Below are positions 22,178-36,055 of a DNA stretch of 64,000 nucleotides, one piece after another. The stretch spans positions 732,380,300 to 732,444,299 of the forward strand of contig CM062812.1 in NCBI GenBank assembly GCA_031772625.1, given 5' to 3'. The notes beneath the pieces are model-generated. The model searched no databases. It saw only the letters and a list, made by a program, of their open reading frames with translations, and was not told where the DNA came from. Source of the stretch: Pinus tabuliformis. Its lineage: Eukaryota; Streptophyta; Pinopsida; Pinales; Pinaceae. Position 1 is the stretch's first letter. Every line of letters starts with the position of its first letter. The position numbers were made by a program, and so were the translations under genes.

Positions 22178-23731
22178 TGTTGGCATTATGACTCAGATTT
22201 GGCACTATGACACATGTGTTGTCCTTTATGGCAGCTCACTCAGATGACAAATCTTAGTTCATGCTCACATAATGAAGAAAGAGAGGTATACGCAGGTTCC
22301 CATTGACCAAGTCGCATGTACATGTGGGTTCGCAGACCAAAAGGCATGTATGTCATACACACGCACTTTCACGAAAGGAAAGGCGCATACATGTTGGAAA
22401 ATTGGTTTTGGTCCTTGGTATTTGGTCCATGGTATTGTGATCCATGGTATTGGTCCAAGGTATCTTGTCTGACGTGTTGACCCCAGCTATTTGGTCCAAG
22501 GTATTGGTTCTAATTGGTTTTGGACAATGGTATTGAGTAAGGCCTAAGACTATAAAAGGAGGAGAAGATAATTAGGCAAAGGAACTCATGAATTGAATAT
22601 CTAATGAAGATCGAGATCTAGAATACGGGTGATTAGGTTATGGTGCACAGTTGGATCTGAATCAAGGATGAACCTGAGCGCATGATGAAGGATAAGTTCT
22701 ATTGATGGGTCAAGATCTTAAGGCTTGAAGACAAGTATCTTTGTGTGGTTTTGATCTTTCATCTGAATAATTCGCACATGTCATAATCTATAAATATAAT
22801 GATCTAGGTATAACTGATGTCTGTGTAATTATAAAGGTTAAAATAATCATTTAAAGATCTTTACGCAGGTTCATTATAGCAAAGCCGCGTATACACGCTG
22901 GTTCGACATTTAAAAAGTGCATAGAGAGAGGTTTTCCTTAATACAAGTGCGTATGCATGCAGTTTCATCACATTAAAGTAGCGTACACCTCATAAAAATA
23001 TGTTTTAGCTACTTCTGATTGCTGTTACAGTGTTCTGGGTTCTTGCTACTGTTACTATGTTCTCATTACAACATTCAAAGAAGTGATTGTATGATTCAGT
23101 TTTGGATGGTGCAAAGGTGATTGGTTGATGCAAATATATTTGACGTTTGATTGATGTTATTGATGGATCCATTTTGAAAATTTATGAAATGTGGTCCCTG
23201 GAAGAAAAGAGAAGGTTGTAGCCTTCTGTAGGTCAGCACCTACATACTAGTGCATTAGCTAGTACAAGAGCTAGGGGGTTATAGCCCCCTTCTAGGAGAA
23301 GTTGGAGAATGAGGGAAGGTTGTAGCCTTCTGTAGGTAGAAGCCTGCGTACTGGTATAAGATTGCACCAGTACAAAATACTGTAAAAAGAAGCTTCTTAT
23401 TAAAAGAAATATAGAGGCAATTGCAGCAAGTGGTTTTCACCCACATTGGGTTTCCACCTTATATCTTGTGTTCATGTGTGTGACTATATGTTTTGCTTTT
23501 ACTTCTCTTGGTTACTTTTTATATGGTTCTGATGCACATATTAAAGATCAACAAATGAAGAATTAACTAAATTATCAGTTTACAGGGTATACATTAGTTT
23601 CTTTATATACAGTTGCATACACATGCAAGTGTTATTAACTGAAGTAGCGTATATGAATCATAATATGGAAATGAAATATTATTGACTTGCTAATACTGAT
23701 TCACCCCCCCGCCTTAGTATTATTTCCAACA
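22178..23731 (+). repeat. 5' LTR of copia element 2
   Basis: It begins TGTTGGCATTATG and ends CCAACA. It holds an array of GGTATT words (22417, 22431, 22446, 22500, 22529 and a GGTATC at 22459) upstream of a TATAAAA box at 22551. Three TTGTAG- or TTATAG-loop hairpins follow (23210-23227, 23273-23290, 23314-23331), then a C-loop hairpin (23691-23722). Confidence 0.85.
22551..22557 (+). promoter_or_regulatory. TATA box in copia 2 LTR
   Basis: TATAAAA in GACTATAAAAGGAGG lies just downstream of the GGTATT array. It is conserved in the 3' LTR near 29802. Confidence 0.6.
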
Positions 23732-23733
23732 AT

Positions 23734-23745
23734 TGGTATCAGAGT
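23734..23745 (+). promoter_or_regulatory. Primer binding site of copia 2
   Basis: TGGTATCAGAGT follows the LTR by two bases and matches the initiator tRNA-Met complement with a change in the last base. Confidence 0.8.
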
Positions 23746-23791
23746 AGGTCCTTCAGAAGAAGCTTGATCGCTTGAAGGAAGATCTCACATC

Positions 23792-25515
23792 ATGAGTAAC
23801 TACGAAAGAGAGGCATCCATTAGACCACCAATATTTGATGGGAGAAACTTCATTTATTGGATGGTAAGAACCACAACATATCTTCAATCTCTTGGAATAG
23901 ATGTTTGGGAAATCGTGGAAGGAGGATATACATTTCCATCAACAATACCTATAGATATAGCAGGCAAGAAGCAATATGAAACCAATGCCAACGCTGTCAA
24001 TACATTATTGGGGAGTCTGTGATAATCAGAATTTGTCAAGGTTATGTAGCTCAAAGTTGCCAAAGAAATTTGGGACAATATCATTCTAAGCTATGAAGGA
24101 GACAATCAGGTAAAACGTGAAAAACTTCAATCTCTCAGAATTCAATATGAAACTCTCAAAATGGACAATGATGAAAGTATAGCTAATTACTTCCTACATA
24201 TATATGAGATTGTTAATCGCATGAAAAACTTGGGTGAAGAGATAAAAGAAGTTACTTTAGTTGAAAAGGTTTTAATATCCTTGTCTACTAAGTTTGAATC
24301 AAAAGTTTATGTTATAGAAGAAAAGCGGGATCTTCAGAGTCTTACTATGACACGACTGCATAGAATCTTATTTGCTTTTGAAATGATAAAAGGAGGCCCA
24401 TTAGATATGAGAGAAACTGCATTCAAAGCTTCAGGAAGAGAAGAACTTAATGAATCAGGACATATTTTAGAAGGAGAGGAAGAAGAAAACTTTGTCAACA
24501 ACCTTCAACAGGGTTTTGGAAGATTCAGAGGTAAACTACCTTTCAAATGTTTTGCTTATGGAAGATTTGGTCATTATGCTACCAAATATCCTCACAAGGA
24601 TAATCTTGATAAAAGTAAGGAATCAAAAAAATGGAATATAAAACAAAGTCTAAGTAAAAAGAGCTACTATACGCATGAAGATAGTGATGGTTTATCAAAT
24701 AGTGATGAAGATGAAAATAGTAATGATTATAGACTTCTGACGGCTTTTGAAGATGAAGATTTCTTGGATGCATTAGGTGAAGATGGTCTTTATGAAGAAA
24801 TATCTAAACTTAAAAAAATTGTTTATAAGAAAAGAATATGATTATAGATACTCTAACACTACAACTTGCTGAAAGGGAAAAACACAATGAAAAATTAGAA
24901 TGTGAAATTGTGGGTCTAAGAAAGGATATTGAGAAAACAAAATCTCTTAATCTTAGATTTGCTAAAGGATCATAGACCCTAAACGAAATTATCAAGGTGC
25001 AGCATTCTCCTCTGATAAAGACAGGTCTGGGATATACTGAAGAAGCACAGAAACCATCCACCTCCACTAAAAGCTATCATGATAGAGTAAAGAGCAGTGA
25101 ACAGTCTGACAATCGTCAACAAATGCATAAAGCAGATCACCAAGTAAATCGAGGTCAATCTACTTCAAGGATAAATAGAAGCTACAACCAACCTTAGGTA
25201 AATCATACTCAGTTTGCTTCAAGAATGAATGTCAACGAAAACTACTATCACCAGGCCAGTAGGTTCAATAATCGCAGGAATTTATTTAATAGCCAATGTT
25301 TTTCATGTCATAACTTTGGACACAAAGCTGCTCAATGTGTTTCTTATAAGACCATCATGACTAGGGAAGCACGAAATGAAAATAATGTGACAAGGATCAT
25401 GAAAAGGACTTACAATAACTTTTATTTTCTTGAAAATGAAATAGAATTCTCTATCTGTAACAACTTCAGTCATGAAGATTCTGAATGTAGGAGTAAATTT
25501 CGGCAAACATCTTAG
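23792..25515 (+). pseudogene. Copia 2 gag region (fossil)
   Basis: The reading begins MSNYEREASIRPPIFDGRNF, nearly the same as copia 1. It continues through the gag fold, an acidic stretch and the zinc-knuckle area ([14 protein letters not shown] near 25300). It is broken in several places. Confidence 0.75.
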
Positions 25516-25559
25516 AAGGAGAAAACTTCATTGGGTCCCAAAACTTGGAGAAAGAAAGA

Positions 25560-28500
25560 ACCACAACCATAAATATGTGGTATATCTTTATATGCAGAAG
25601 GACAAGAAAATTAGTGGTACATCGACAATGGATGCTCGAAACACATGACAGGTGATAAAGAAAAATTTCAGTCATATAATGCCTTAGAAAAGGAAAGGAA
25701 GGTCTCATTTGGAAATGAAACTGCTGCTGTCATGAAAGGTAAAGGTTCTGTTCTCTTAAAAGAAAATGTTAAAGCTGGGAATGCTATGTATGTTGATGGT
25801 CTAAAGCATAATCTATTGAGTATTATTCAAATGTGCGTCAAGGAAATGAAGTGGTATTTCGATCAAATGGATGTGTTGTTTGTGAACTTGATATAGGAGG
25901 AACAGTGATCAAAGGAATAAGAACTCCAAATAACCTATATATAATCAAGGGAGGAAAAAAATAGTGCTACCTAAGAAAAATGATGAACACTAGCTATGGC
26001 ACAGAAGATTGGGGCAATCAAGCTTCTCTCAAATAAGAAAAGCATGCAGATACTAGGTTGTTCATGATCTTCTTGATATTAGCATTCCAAAAAATAGAAT
26101 ATGCAAATCATGTCAATTTGGTAAGAAAACTAGAGCTCATTTCCCTGAGAAGGAAGGATCAGCTAGTAAGCCTCTTGAACTTGTTCATACTGATTTATGT
26201 GGTCCATCAAGGAAAAAGTCACCTCGTGGAGAAGAATACTTTATATTGTTCATTGATGACTTTTCTAGAATGTTTTGGATAGGACTTCTAAAGCATAAAG
26301 ATGAAGCATTTGAAAAGTTCAAAGCCTTCAAAGCATTCATTAAAAATGAATTAGATCTCAAAATGAAATGTCACAGGTCTGATCGAGGAGGAGAATTTAC
26401 CTTAAATGAATTCTTCGACTTTTGTGAAGAACATGGAATAAAAAGGGAATTCTCTACTGCAAGGCATCCTCGGCAAAATGGAGTGGTAGAAAGGATGAAC
26501 AAAACTATTCAGCAAATGGCCCGTGCCATGCTAGATGAGTCTGGAACTCCTGCAACCTTCTGGGGTGAAGCTGCATTTGCTACTATCACTATTCTCAACA
26601 AAAAAAACGTTTGGGTAAACAACACTCAAACTCCACATGAAATTTGGTATGGTAAGGCTTCTACTGTAAGATACTTCAAATTTTTTGGAAGCAAATGTTA
26701 CATCAAAAGGACTGATTAAAAACTTGGCAAATTTGAACCTAGAGCAGATGAAGGCATTCTCCTTGGCTACTCTTCCCGAAGTAAAGGATATAAGCTTTAT
26801 AATAAAAGACTAAGGAAAATTGTTGAAAGTATTGATGTTGTGGTTGATGAAGCAGGGAAAAATCCAAAGTAGGTAAAAACCAGAAATTATGAAGGAGATG
26901 TGGATTATCCTTCCACACCAAATCAGACTAATTTTGAAGAAGAAACCAATGAAGCACTAGAAGAATAGGTAACGGTAGAAGAAAATACCCCATCCAGGTA
27001 TGTTTAGAGAAATCATCCTGAGACTCAAATTTTGGGACAGAAAGAGGCAAGGGTGTAGACAAGAAGAACTATTATAGAAGCTTCAAGCTATCTAGCATTG
27101 CTTTCCACCATCGAACCTCAAAATGTACATGAAGCATGTAAAGATGAATGTTGGGTCAAGGCCATGAATGAAGAGCTTGATCAAATTGAAAAGAATAATA
27201 CTTGGGAATTAGTTCCTAGACCTCATGATAAGAATATCATTGGAACCAAATGGATATTCAAAAACAAGCTGAATGAAAATGGAGAAGTTATTAGAAAAAA
27301 AGCTAGACTTTTTTGTAAAGGCTATGCTCAACAAGGATGTATAGATTTTGAAGAAACTTTTGCATCTGTTGCTAGACTTGAAGCCATAAGAATGTTCCTT
27401 GCTCTTTCTAGCTTTCAGAACTTCAAAGTATACCAAATGGATGTAAAATCTGCCTTTCTTAATGGAGACTTAGAAGAAGTATATATTGAGCAACCAGATG
27501 GATTTTTCCTTGGAAATGGTCCAAAACTTGTATGCAAACTCAGAAAATCTCTCTATGGTCTAAAACAAGCTCCAAGGGCTTGGTATTATCGTATCGAAAA
27601 ATATCTCCATCAACAAGGGTTTTCAAAAGGATCAGCTGATAGCAATTTATATACAAAGATTGACAATGATAAATTGCTAATACTTTTTGTGTATGTTGAT
27701 GATATCATTTTTGGTAGTAATGAAAAAGCCATGAGTCAAAAACTTGCTTTGGTAATGCAGAAAGAATTTTAAATGTCCCTGCTTGGTGAGCTCATATATT
27801 TTCTTGGTTTACAAGTTCAACAAAATAAACATGGTATCTTTCTATCACAAACTAAGTAGCTCAAGCAGACCTTGAAAAAATATGGGATGGAAGAATCTAA
27901 ACTAGTATGTACCCCTATGGTAACAGGATGTAGTCTCAGCTCAAATGATGAATTAGCAGCAATACATCAACCAACCTACAAATCCATGATTGGAAGTTTG
28001 CTTTATCTAACAGGTACCCAACCAGACATCATGCATGCAGTACGAATAGTTGGAAGATTCCAAGAAAATCCAAAGGAATCACACCTTCAGGCAGTCAAAA
28101 GGATGTTCAAATATCTTTAAGGAACTCAGAATTTTTGTTTATGGTATCCTAGGGACACAAATCTTACACTTCATGCATATACAGATGCAGATTGGGCAGG
28201 AAGCGTGGATGATAGAAAAACACTAGTGGTGGTGCATTCTATATGGGTTCTAGATTAGTATCTTGGTTCAACAAGAAACAAAGTTCAATTGCATTATCTA
28301 CAACTAAAGCAGAATATGTGGCCATTGCATCTTGCTGCACACAACTCCTTTGGATGATGCAAACATTGCAAGACATTCAGATGACATGTACTCCACCCAT
28401 ATCCATTCTATGTGATAATACAAGTGCAATCAATATTTCAAAGAATCCAATCATGCATTCCAAGACCAAGCACATACCTATATAATATTATTTTCTCTGT

Positions 28501-28640
28501 GAACAAGTGCTTGAACAAAAGGTCAAATTGGAGTATGTTCCCTCCAAAGAACAGGTTGATGATATATTCACCAAACCACTGCCGAGAGAGACATTTGGAT
28601 ATCTCGGACAAAAGCTGGGAGTAGTTGATGCATCATTTTG
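25560..28640 (+). pseudogene. Copia 2 pol region (fossil)
   Basis: Recognisable in copia order are the protease area with [10 protein letters not shown] (about 25640), the integrase core [16 protein letters not shown] (about 26376) with [13 protein letters not shown] with YVDD at 27692-27703, and RNase H (about 28170-28480). Closely homologous to copia 1 pol but heavily broken. Confidence 0.8.
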
Positions 28641-29428
28641 ATGTTGAAACTTATCTGTTTTAGAGAAAAGTGGTTGTATTCAAGTTTCATGAAGCGTATC
28701 CACGTACAGACACCAATTTCTGTGGATACAATTGCATATGTGTTGGTTTGAAGAAAAACAGTGGGCCAAAATCAGGATGAAAAGAGTTTGATATGGGTCT
28801 GACTGTGATCATCTGGCACAGGTTCAGGGGGAGCACATACTTCTAATAATGCATTGTTGGCATTATCTTAGAATATCTTGGTTAAAATTCACAAGTTGTT
28901 TTGATTCATGTGGAATAGGTGCAGAGGGAGACCATGGTTGTTGGTTGGGATGGTGATTGATAGATGTTGCTAATGATAGTTGCTGATAACTATCATAGTC
29001 TTGTTTTAGATTTTTTTTGTCTCTATGTCATGTATATATTTTACTATCAAGGTCTTGAAATGACCTACTCTGTTTCCCCACTATGCATGGGATGGATGAT
29101 GTAATGTTCTTGATTTGTCATGTATAAACATTTGGTATATCCCGACTTGGTTGGGTGGATGAGTCAATCTTGGTATATCCCCACTTGGTTTGGAGATGGA
29201 TGTATGTATGAGTCTTTGGTGATAGGAAGGTCATTTATGATGTATAGAGTCATGTTCTTCTCGTAGAGAATCTTTTTGCATACTTTGCTTACATTCAGGG
29301 GGAGCATGGACAACACTCTTCAGCATATCAGAGAATTCACCATGTACTCACGGGGAGCATAACCCTTTGCCCTTGATGACAGAAGGGGAGAGTGACTTGT
29401 GGTTGCCATCAAGTCTAAAGGGGGAGAT
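28641..29428 (+). other. Copia 2 3' non-coding region with polypurine-like tracts
   Basis: There is no gene here. GGGGGAG-type tracts occur near 28808, 29298, 29351 and 29420, the last directly before the 3' LTR. It also contains CATTGTTGGCATTAT near 28854, as copia 1 does. About three times longer than the same region in copia 1. Confidence 0.6.
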
Positions 29429-30980
29429 TTTTGGCATTATGACTCATATTTGGTGCTATGACACAGGTGTTATCCTTGATGGCAACTCACTCAAATGGTA
29501 GATCTTAGTTTAGGATCACAGAATGAAGAAAGAGAGGTATACGCAAGTTCCCATTGAGCAAGCAGCATGTACACACGGGTTCGCAAACCAAAAGGCGTGT
29601 ATGGTGTACACACGCACTTTCATTAAAGGAAAGGCATGTACATGTTGGAAAACTTGGTTTTGGTCCTTGGTATTTGGTCCATGGTATTGTGATCCATGGT
29701 ATTGGTCCAAGGTATCTTGTCCAATGTGTTGACCCCAGGTATTTGGTCCAAGGTATTGGTTCTAAGTGGGTTTGGACCATGGTATTGATTAAGGTCTATG
29801 ACTATAAAAGGAGGAGAAGATCATTAGGCAAAGGCACTCATGAATTGAATATCTAAAGAAGTGCAAGATCTAGAATACGGGTGATTCGGTTATGGTGCAC
29901 AGCTAGATCTGAATCAAGGATGAGCCTGAGCGCTTGATGAAGGATAAGTTTTATTGATGGGTCAAGATCTTAAGACTTGAAGAGTAGTGTCTTTGTGTGG
30001 TTTTGATCTTTTATCTGAATAATTAGTGCATGTCGTAATCTGTAAATATGATGATCTGGGTATAACTGATGTCTGAATAATTGTAAAGGTTAAAATCATC
30101 ATTTATAGATCTGTATGTAGGTTCACTATAGCAAAGGCGCGTATACACACTGGTTCAGCATTTCAAAAGTGTGTATACACAATTTTTCCTTGATACAAGT
30201 GCGTATGCACACAGATTCGTCACATTGAAGTAGTGTACACCTCATAAAAATATGCTTTAGCTACTTCTAATTGTTGTTATAGTGTTCTGGGTTCTGGCTA
30301 CTGTTACTGTGTTCTAGTTACAACATTCAGAGAAGTGATTGTTTGATTCAGTTGGTTCATGCAAAGGATATTGGTTGATGCAGATATATTTGATGTTTGA
30401 TTGATGTTATTGATGGATCCAATTTGAAACTTTATAAAACGTTGCCCCTGGAAGAAAAGAGAAGGTTGTAGCCTTCTATAGGTCAGCACCTACGTACTAC
30501 TACATCAACTAGTACAAGAGCTAGGTGGTTGTAGCTCCCTTCCAGGAGAAGCTAGAGAATGAGAGAAGGTTGTAGCCTTCTACAGGTAGAAGCCTACGTA
30601 CTAGTATAAGATTGCACCAGTACAAAATATTGTAAAAAGAAGTTTCTTATGAAAAGAAAGATAGAGACAATTGCAGTAGGTGGGTTTCACCCACATTGGG
30701 TTTCCACCTTATATCTTGTGTTCATGTGTGTGACTGTCTGTTCTATTCTTATTAATCCTGGTTATTGTTTATATGGTTATAATGCATAGATTAAAGATCA
30801 ACAAATGAAGAATTAACTAAATTATCAGTTTACAGGGTATACACTAGTTTCTTTATATACAGTTGCATACACATGCAAGTTTCATTAACTGAAGTAGCGT
30901 AAATGAATCAGAATATGAAAATGAAATATTGTTGACTTGCTAATACTGATTCACCCCCCCTCTCAGTATTATTTCCAACA
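29429..30980 (+). repeat. 3' LTR of copia element 2
   Basis: Homologous to 22178-23731. It begins TTTTGGCATTATG (a changed TGTTGG) and ends CCAACA, with C-loop hairpin stems at 30941-30949 and 30963-30971. ORFs on either strand here are chance frames. Confidence 0.85.
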
Positions 30981-32830
30981 AAGTACCCATCATGCACAAT
31001 AACCAATGCATATAGTGGCCTTTAATAACCCGTAATTGTGTTCTTGGTGGAGAGTTTCTTAGGAGAGTTGTGAGGTGAACAGAAACTATATTATGTTTGG
31101 AGGAGGAGTGTGGAATGCAACGCAAACCATGAAAAGAAATAATAATTCCTTCACACTAGATAAATTAATCATTTGCAACTTGAAAATAGTGCCAAACTAA
31201 TAGCTAAATTGTAGAAAAATGGAATTAACTAGCATAGGATGGGTTTAATGTTATTTGAAATTTATCTACTTCATCGAATGATAGTAGGAATTGTAGCATG
31301 TCCATGACCTACATCCACAAGAGATTTTTCTTTGCAGGCTCAAAGAATAATGTTAGATCAACCACTAAATTTGAAGAAAACAAAGAATTTAAAAAGAGGC
31401 AAATCAAAATACCTAACTACTACAAGAGAAAGCATCTATATATTTTGGCTTTACACTACTATATCCCCAATCATGCATCAGAAAAGAGAAGTTATTGGCA
31501 TACCTGTACAATAAACTTTTATAGCCAAGTCTGCTAGAAAAATAAGGAAAATATTTCTAGGAAATGAAATGCACGAAAGAAATATACAAGTAAGAGACAC
31601 TAGAGCCTCTCAGTTGGGCCCTAACTTAAGGGGACTCATCCCTATAAGTAAAATAAGTAGTGGATCAATAACGTGATTTTCATTAATGCAATATAATGCT
31701 CATGTACATTAGAAATAGAAACAAAAATTTATTACCTCCTAATAGTCTCTATCCTCCAACAACAATTCAAATCCTACTGAGCCTTTAGGATTTCTTATTT
31801 ACAAAAACGTTAATCACAGGAAGTCTCCTTAGAATGAGGGTTGCTTCCCCCAAAAAATCCTAAAACAATGGATCTTTCTCCCTTTAGTTGTCAAGTTGGT
31901 CAGCTGCGAGTGGATATTTTAAGTGGAAGTTAGAAAATGGAGGAAGCAGGTGAATATTTGTCTTAGTAAATGTAGGATACCATCCTCCTACATATTCTCC
32001 ATCCTCCTTTCAACATATATCTACATGGTAAATGCATTCTAATGCACTCTTTTCCTGCACATTAACCTCATTAAGGCACAAGTGATGATAATCATCATCT
32101 AGTCTTCCTAATAGAAAATAACAGTAAAAAAGGGGAGATTAAATGTGAGGAAAGAGGTAAATATAGGCTTAAGGTAGGCCAAATGGGATTTATTATTTAC
32201 CTATAAATGAGGCCCATCAAGTTTTTTGGGTTTTCCCCTTCGAGGGTTTTTCCCTAGCTTGGAGCCTAATTTCTATGTTCATTATTTTTATTATTTTATT
32301 TTAGATAGTTGTTTCATGCATGAAAAATAAAGTTCACAAGAAAGTATTAAGGTCAAGGAAAATCTGAATTAATAGCTTCCATATTACATTTGCCAAAATA
32401 AAATAGGACTCATTTGATTGGTCACTTTATTTCTATGAGATTTTTTTCTTCTTTCTCTTCTTCTTTCATTTTTATACATTGCTAACACTGGTTTCTCCTT
32501 CATGCATCACTTGCATCCTATCCAATATTTATTTTTCATATTTGAGATATGTTATAGTCTCAACATCCACATTATTAAGATTGTTAAAAATTGCAGATTT
32601 AGCTTGTGAATTCCACTGTTCTTCTTATTTTGAAGGGGAGTCTTACTAAATACATAAAATACTAACTTATAGACATCAGGTCCACAAGCTATTAGTTCAT
32701 ATTTACCTTCTCTGCAAACTCTTGAAAGTTTCCAATACTAAGGACAAGTACACTTTGATATTCCATGATTCAACCAGGCCTATCTTCTAGTAGTTAAGAT
32801 ATTAAAAAAGGAACCAACTATAATAATAAT
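30981..32830. other. AT-rich sequence without recognisable genes
   Basis: Frames are short and lack family motifs. No terminal repeats, primer site or ribozyme was found by eye. Probably decayed repeat or intergenic DNA. Confidence 0.4.
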
Positions 32831-33500
32831 TGTTGGAATCTTGACTATACTGATAGGGGAGTGAATCAGTATGTTATATTTATGGACATCATATTTTTTG
32901 TTTACATTATTTTCAATATTTATCTCAACTATTAAATGGATAAGAAAATATCATATGAATAGAAGACTTAATATGTAAACAACATTCAAATCAAAACATA
33001 AAATAAACACTTAAAAGAAACACATGTGGACACCAAATATAAGTGGAAACCCATAAAGGGAAAAACCACAACATTGTTGTTGTTGTGATGCAAAGGAAAG
33101 TTCCTACTTCCTCTATTACCCCATCTTTTGTAGGCTTTAATCTCTATGCTATTTTACAACTTGTTGGGAAGTTCCTACTCCCTCTTCTACACTAATTTTT
33201 GGTAGGTTTCTACCTAGAAGAAGGCCCCACCTCAATTTATTTCTGCAAGCTACTATTTTCTAGAAAACTCCTACTCCATCTTCAATAGACTTCAACCTAC
33301 TCTTTTTTAGAGTACTACTTGAAAGGAGATAATAATCCCCTAATACATAAAGGATATAATGTGTTGTTTTACTTGGTCTATAATTATGCATACCTCCATA
33401 CCTTTGTCTCTTCCTTCTCTTCCTCAAATTAGTTTTACATATTCTCTTGTTCCTCTTTCTCTTTGCGCTAGGTAACTCCTGAAATAGGTATCACAACAAC
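32831..33500 (-). repeat. Minus-strand copia LTR fragment, same family
   Basis: The plus strand starts TGTTGGAATC and has ATACTGA (32847-32853) pairing with TCAGTAT (32866-32872). This is the reverse of the C-loop hairpin and CCAACA end of the copia LTRs. Further in, the reverse of the GGGTTTCCAC block and GGGAG/CTTCCC-like small hairpins are visible near 33045-33260. The far end is not defined. An old solo or truncated LTR. Confidence 0.6.
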
Positions 33501-36055
33501 CCTTAAACTCATACTGTAACCAACCAACTATGCCTCCCAAAAGCGCAAATTTTAATAAACACATATTGCTTGTTCTTAATATTCCATGATCGATCTTGAA
33601 TTGAAAGTATTACCTCTTTATATTCGTATTCATTTCACAGTTTTTTATATTTTGAATATCAAATAAAAATTAATGATCCTCCAAATTATATCAATAGATT
33701 AACATTAGACATTGTAATGATTACATAAGAAAAGGAAAAAGAAATTCTAAGCATTTACATCACAACATCTCTCTTATAGTATCAATTATGAATACCTCTA
33801 ATACCGAATAATGTTGAATATCAATCTCCAATACCATGTCTTTGTTTTACATCTAAATAGGAATTGAACTATTTCAATAGAATTACGTTATGTGAACAAA
33901 GAACCTTCAATTATCACAGGAACACTACATCCACTTCTTTAACTCTAACTACTACAACATGCCTCTGTCAACCTCACTATATTAACAATGTTTTCCAACA
34001 ACAGCAACACATACCCAAAAATCTAGTTAGTTCAACATCCTTTGACATCAATGACAACTTTCCGAACATTGTTTTCCAAAATAGGGTTGTTGCCTCCATA
34101 TTATTTCACAATTGTTCGGGAGTATGTCCCAAGTAGGATTTCTTTAATATTGGCACCAACATAGTCCCTAAGGTTTCCTCCTCCTAATAAAAGTTAATGA
34201 TGAGGATGCCTATATTTGGCTTCATGTCCTCATCACAATCTAAGCTTCCATCAAATCTTTGATAAAAACATTTAGTGTCTAACTTATTTATTTTTTCTGG
34301 AAAAAGGATCATAAGTAAAATAAATAGTATGACGGGCTAGTTTCTGGGTCTAAAACAAAACAAAAATTATAATCCTTTGTTAATATATCCCAAAATATTT
34401 AGAAAATATTCTCATCTTTCTCATAGGGTCCATTATTAGAGCAATCTCTAAATTATTATCAATGACGAACACATGGTCCAACTCTACAATGGAAATGACA
34501 CTCTAACCTATGTACCAGTGACTATTTGTTTGCAAAAATGATCTCCTATTGGGATAGAGCTATTGATCAATAAATATTTCGATTATATATCTCAGATAGT
34601 TGAAAAATCACTCAATCAAATCCATGGTTCTATACTTTCATCCAATGATAGGCGTAAACAGAAATAAGAATAGATAAATTCACTCATTTACCCTTGTTGC
34701 TTTATGTGGATATTAGTTGATGAAGCATCTTAGAATCCTACTCCTAGAGACCCTAGTATTTCTTCTTACAACTTCATCCTATAGAATTCATAGTTAAATA
34801 CCATGGACCTCTTACCAAACGTAATGAATAATGTATATCTAATTTTAAACATCCAAGTAAGTTCAAATTCAATATAATGAAATCAAACATATGTAAGGAT
34901 TGGGGTAAGTGATTTGAAATGAATATATAATTAAATGGATTAGTTACGACAATATAAATTGGATTTCAGTATCTCCATCATAGTTAAGTTAGTCCCTTTT
35001 AATCCTTGGCACACTCACTATGATTGGGCTCACCATAGTAATTTAAAAAAGTATTCTTGAGAAATTTTACCATTGTAAGCATACTACCTAATTTCTATCT
35101 AATCCTCTATCCCTTTGAAGGATATCATTCTATAGGCTTCCCATAGATCTAGGAGGATGAATATAGACACATAGAGCAAGGTGAAGTTATTCTTATGCAT
35201 CAGTAATTTGAATATTTCTAAGTTATCTATTCACAATCAAGTTGATCCGTTTGGAAACCAAGAATTCAAGATGTTTGACATATAATCACTCCCTTGTTGA
35301 AGGATGAAGGTGATGATGATAAATTCATCCCTCCTTAATGTATGTCAGAGAGTGATGGATCACTATATTGTTGAGTATCTAGAGAAATGAGGCATACAAA
35401 TATCTCTATCAAGGGTCACGAGAGGAGTATATCCATCCTCAAATAAGGTAAGTGAAGGTAGGGCACTCTTCCATCCTGACAATGAAAAATAGGCTAATAA
35501 CATATGTTCCCTAATGTGTCATGTTAGGGAATAAATTAATGGATAAAATATATTACAATGGTGTCTTATGAAAGGGCACAAAGAAAGAGTTGTGGACTAA
35601 GAAATAAATAAGAACCTACTAAACAAACAATATCCAATCATAAATATCACCCCCAAGGAAAGCATATCCATGCTCGATATAAAAAATAAGATAGAATCGA
35701 TTCTAACAATATGCACTATAAATCCCTTACTTGCAATTGTATTACATGGCCAAGAAAGAATACACAATGGATCCATGACATCAAATAAAATATCATAGCC
35801 ACTAGTAAATACAATGTGGATCTATGTCAAAGTATACATAAGTATGATGTCAAACAAAAATAATTATAGTTCCCTTTAGTGGTCCTCAAAGTACGTAGCA
35901 TGCTATAATACCACAATGTCACTTGGGATGGGATATAGATAGGAGTGTGGTGTCATTAAGTCCAATTTATTAATCCCACCCTTAATGGTAAGATTCTACA
36001 TCATGAAAATATATGAGCTAATTTTGAACATGGAACAAACGGCTTGACTATGAGT
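33501..36055. other. AT-rich sequence without recognisable genes
   Basis: No coding motifs, primer sites or paired repeats were recognised. The 90-residue frame near 33864 is Thr/Gln/Asn-rich and looks like chance. Confidence 0.4.

Larger units (their letters stand above)
22178..30980 (+). mobile_element. Older Ty1/copia element of the same family, heavily broken
   Basis: Two LTRs of about 1.55 kb (22178-23731, 29429-30980) flank a tRNA-iMet-type primer site, gag and pol, all clearly homologous to copia 1. It has a dozen or more breaks. Sampled LTR divergence is about 8-14%, implying about 20 million years or more at conifer-like rates. No target duplication is seen (left flank GAGGG, right flank AAGTA), which may reflect decay or recombination between elements. 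Confidence 0.85.

Noticed and set aside
33864-34136. 90-residue Thr/Gln-rich frame
   Set aside because: Low-complexity frame in AT-rich DNA with no neighbours, no motif and no repeat partner.
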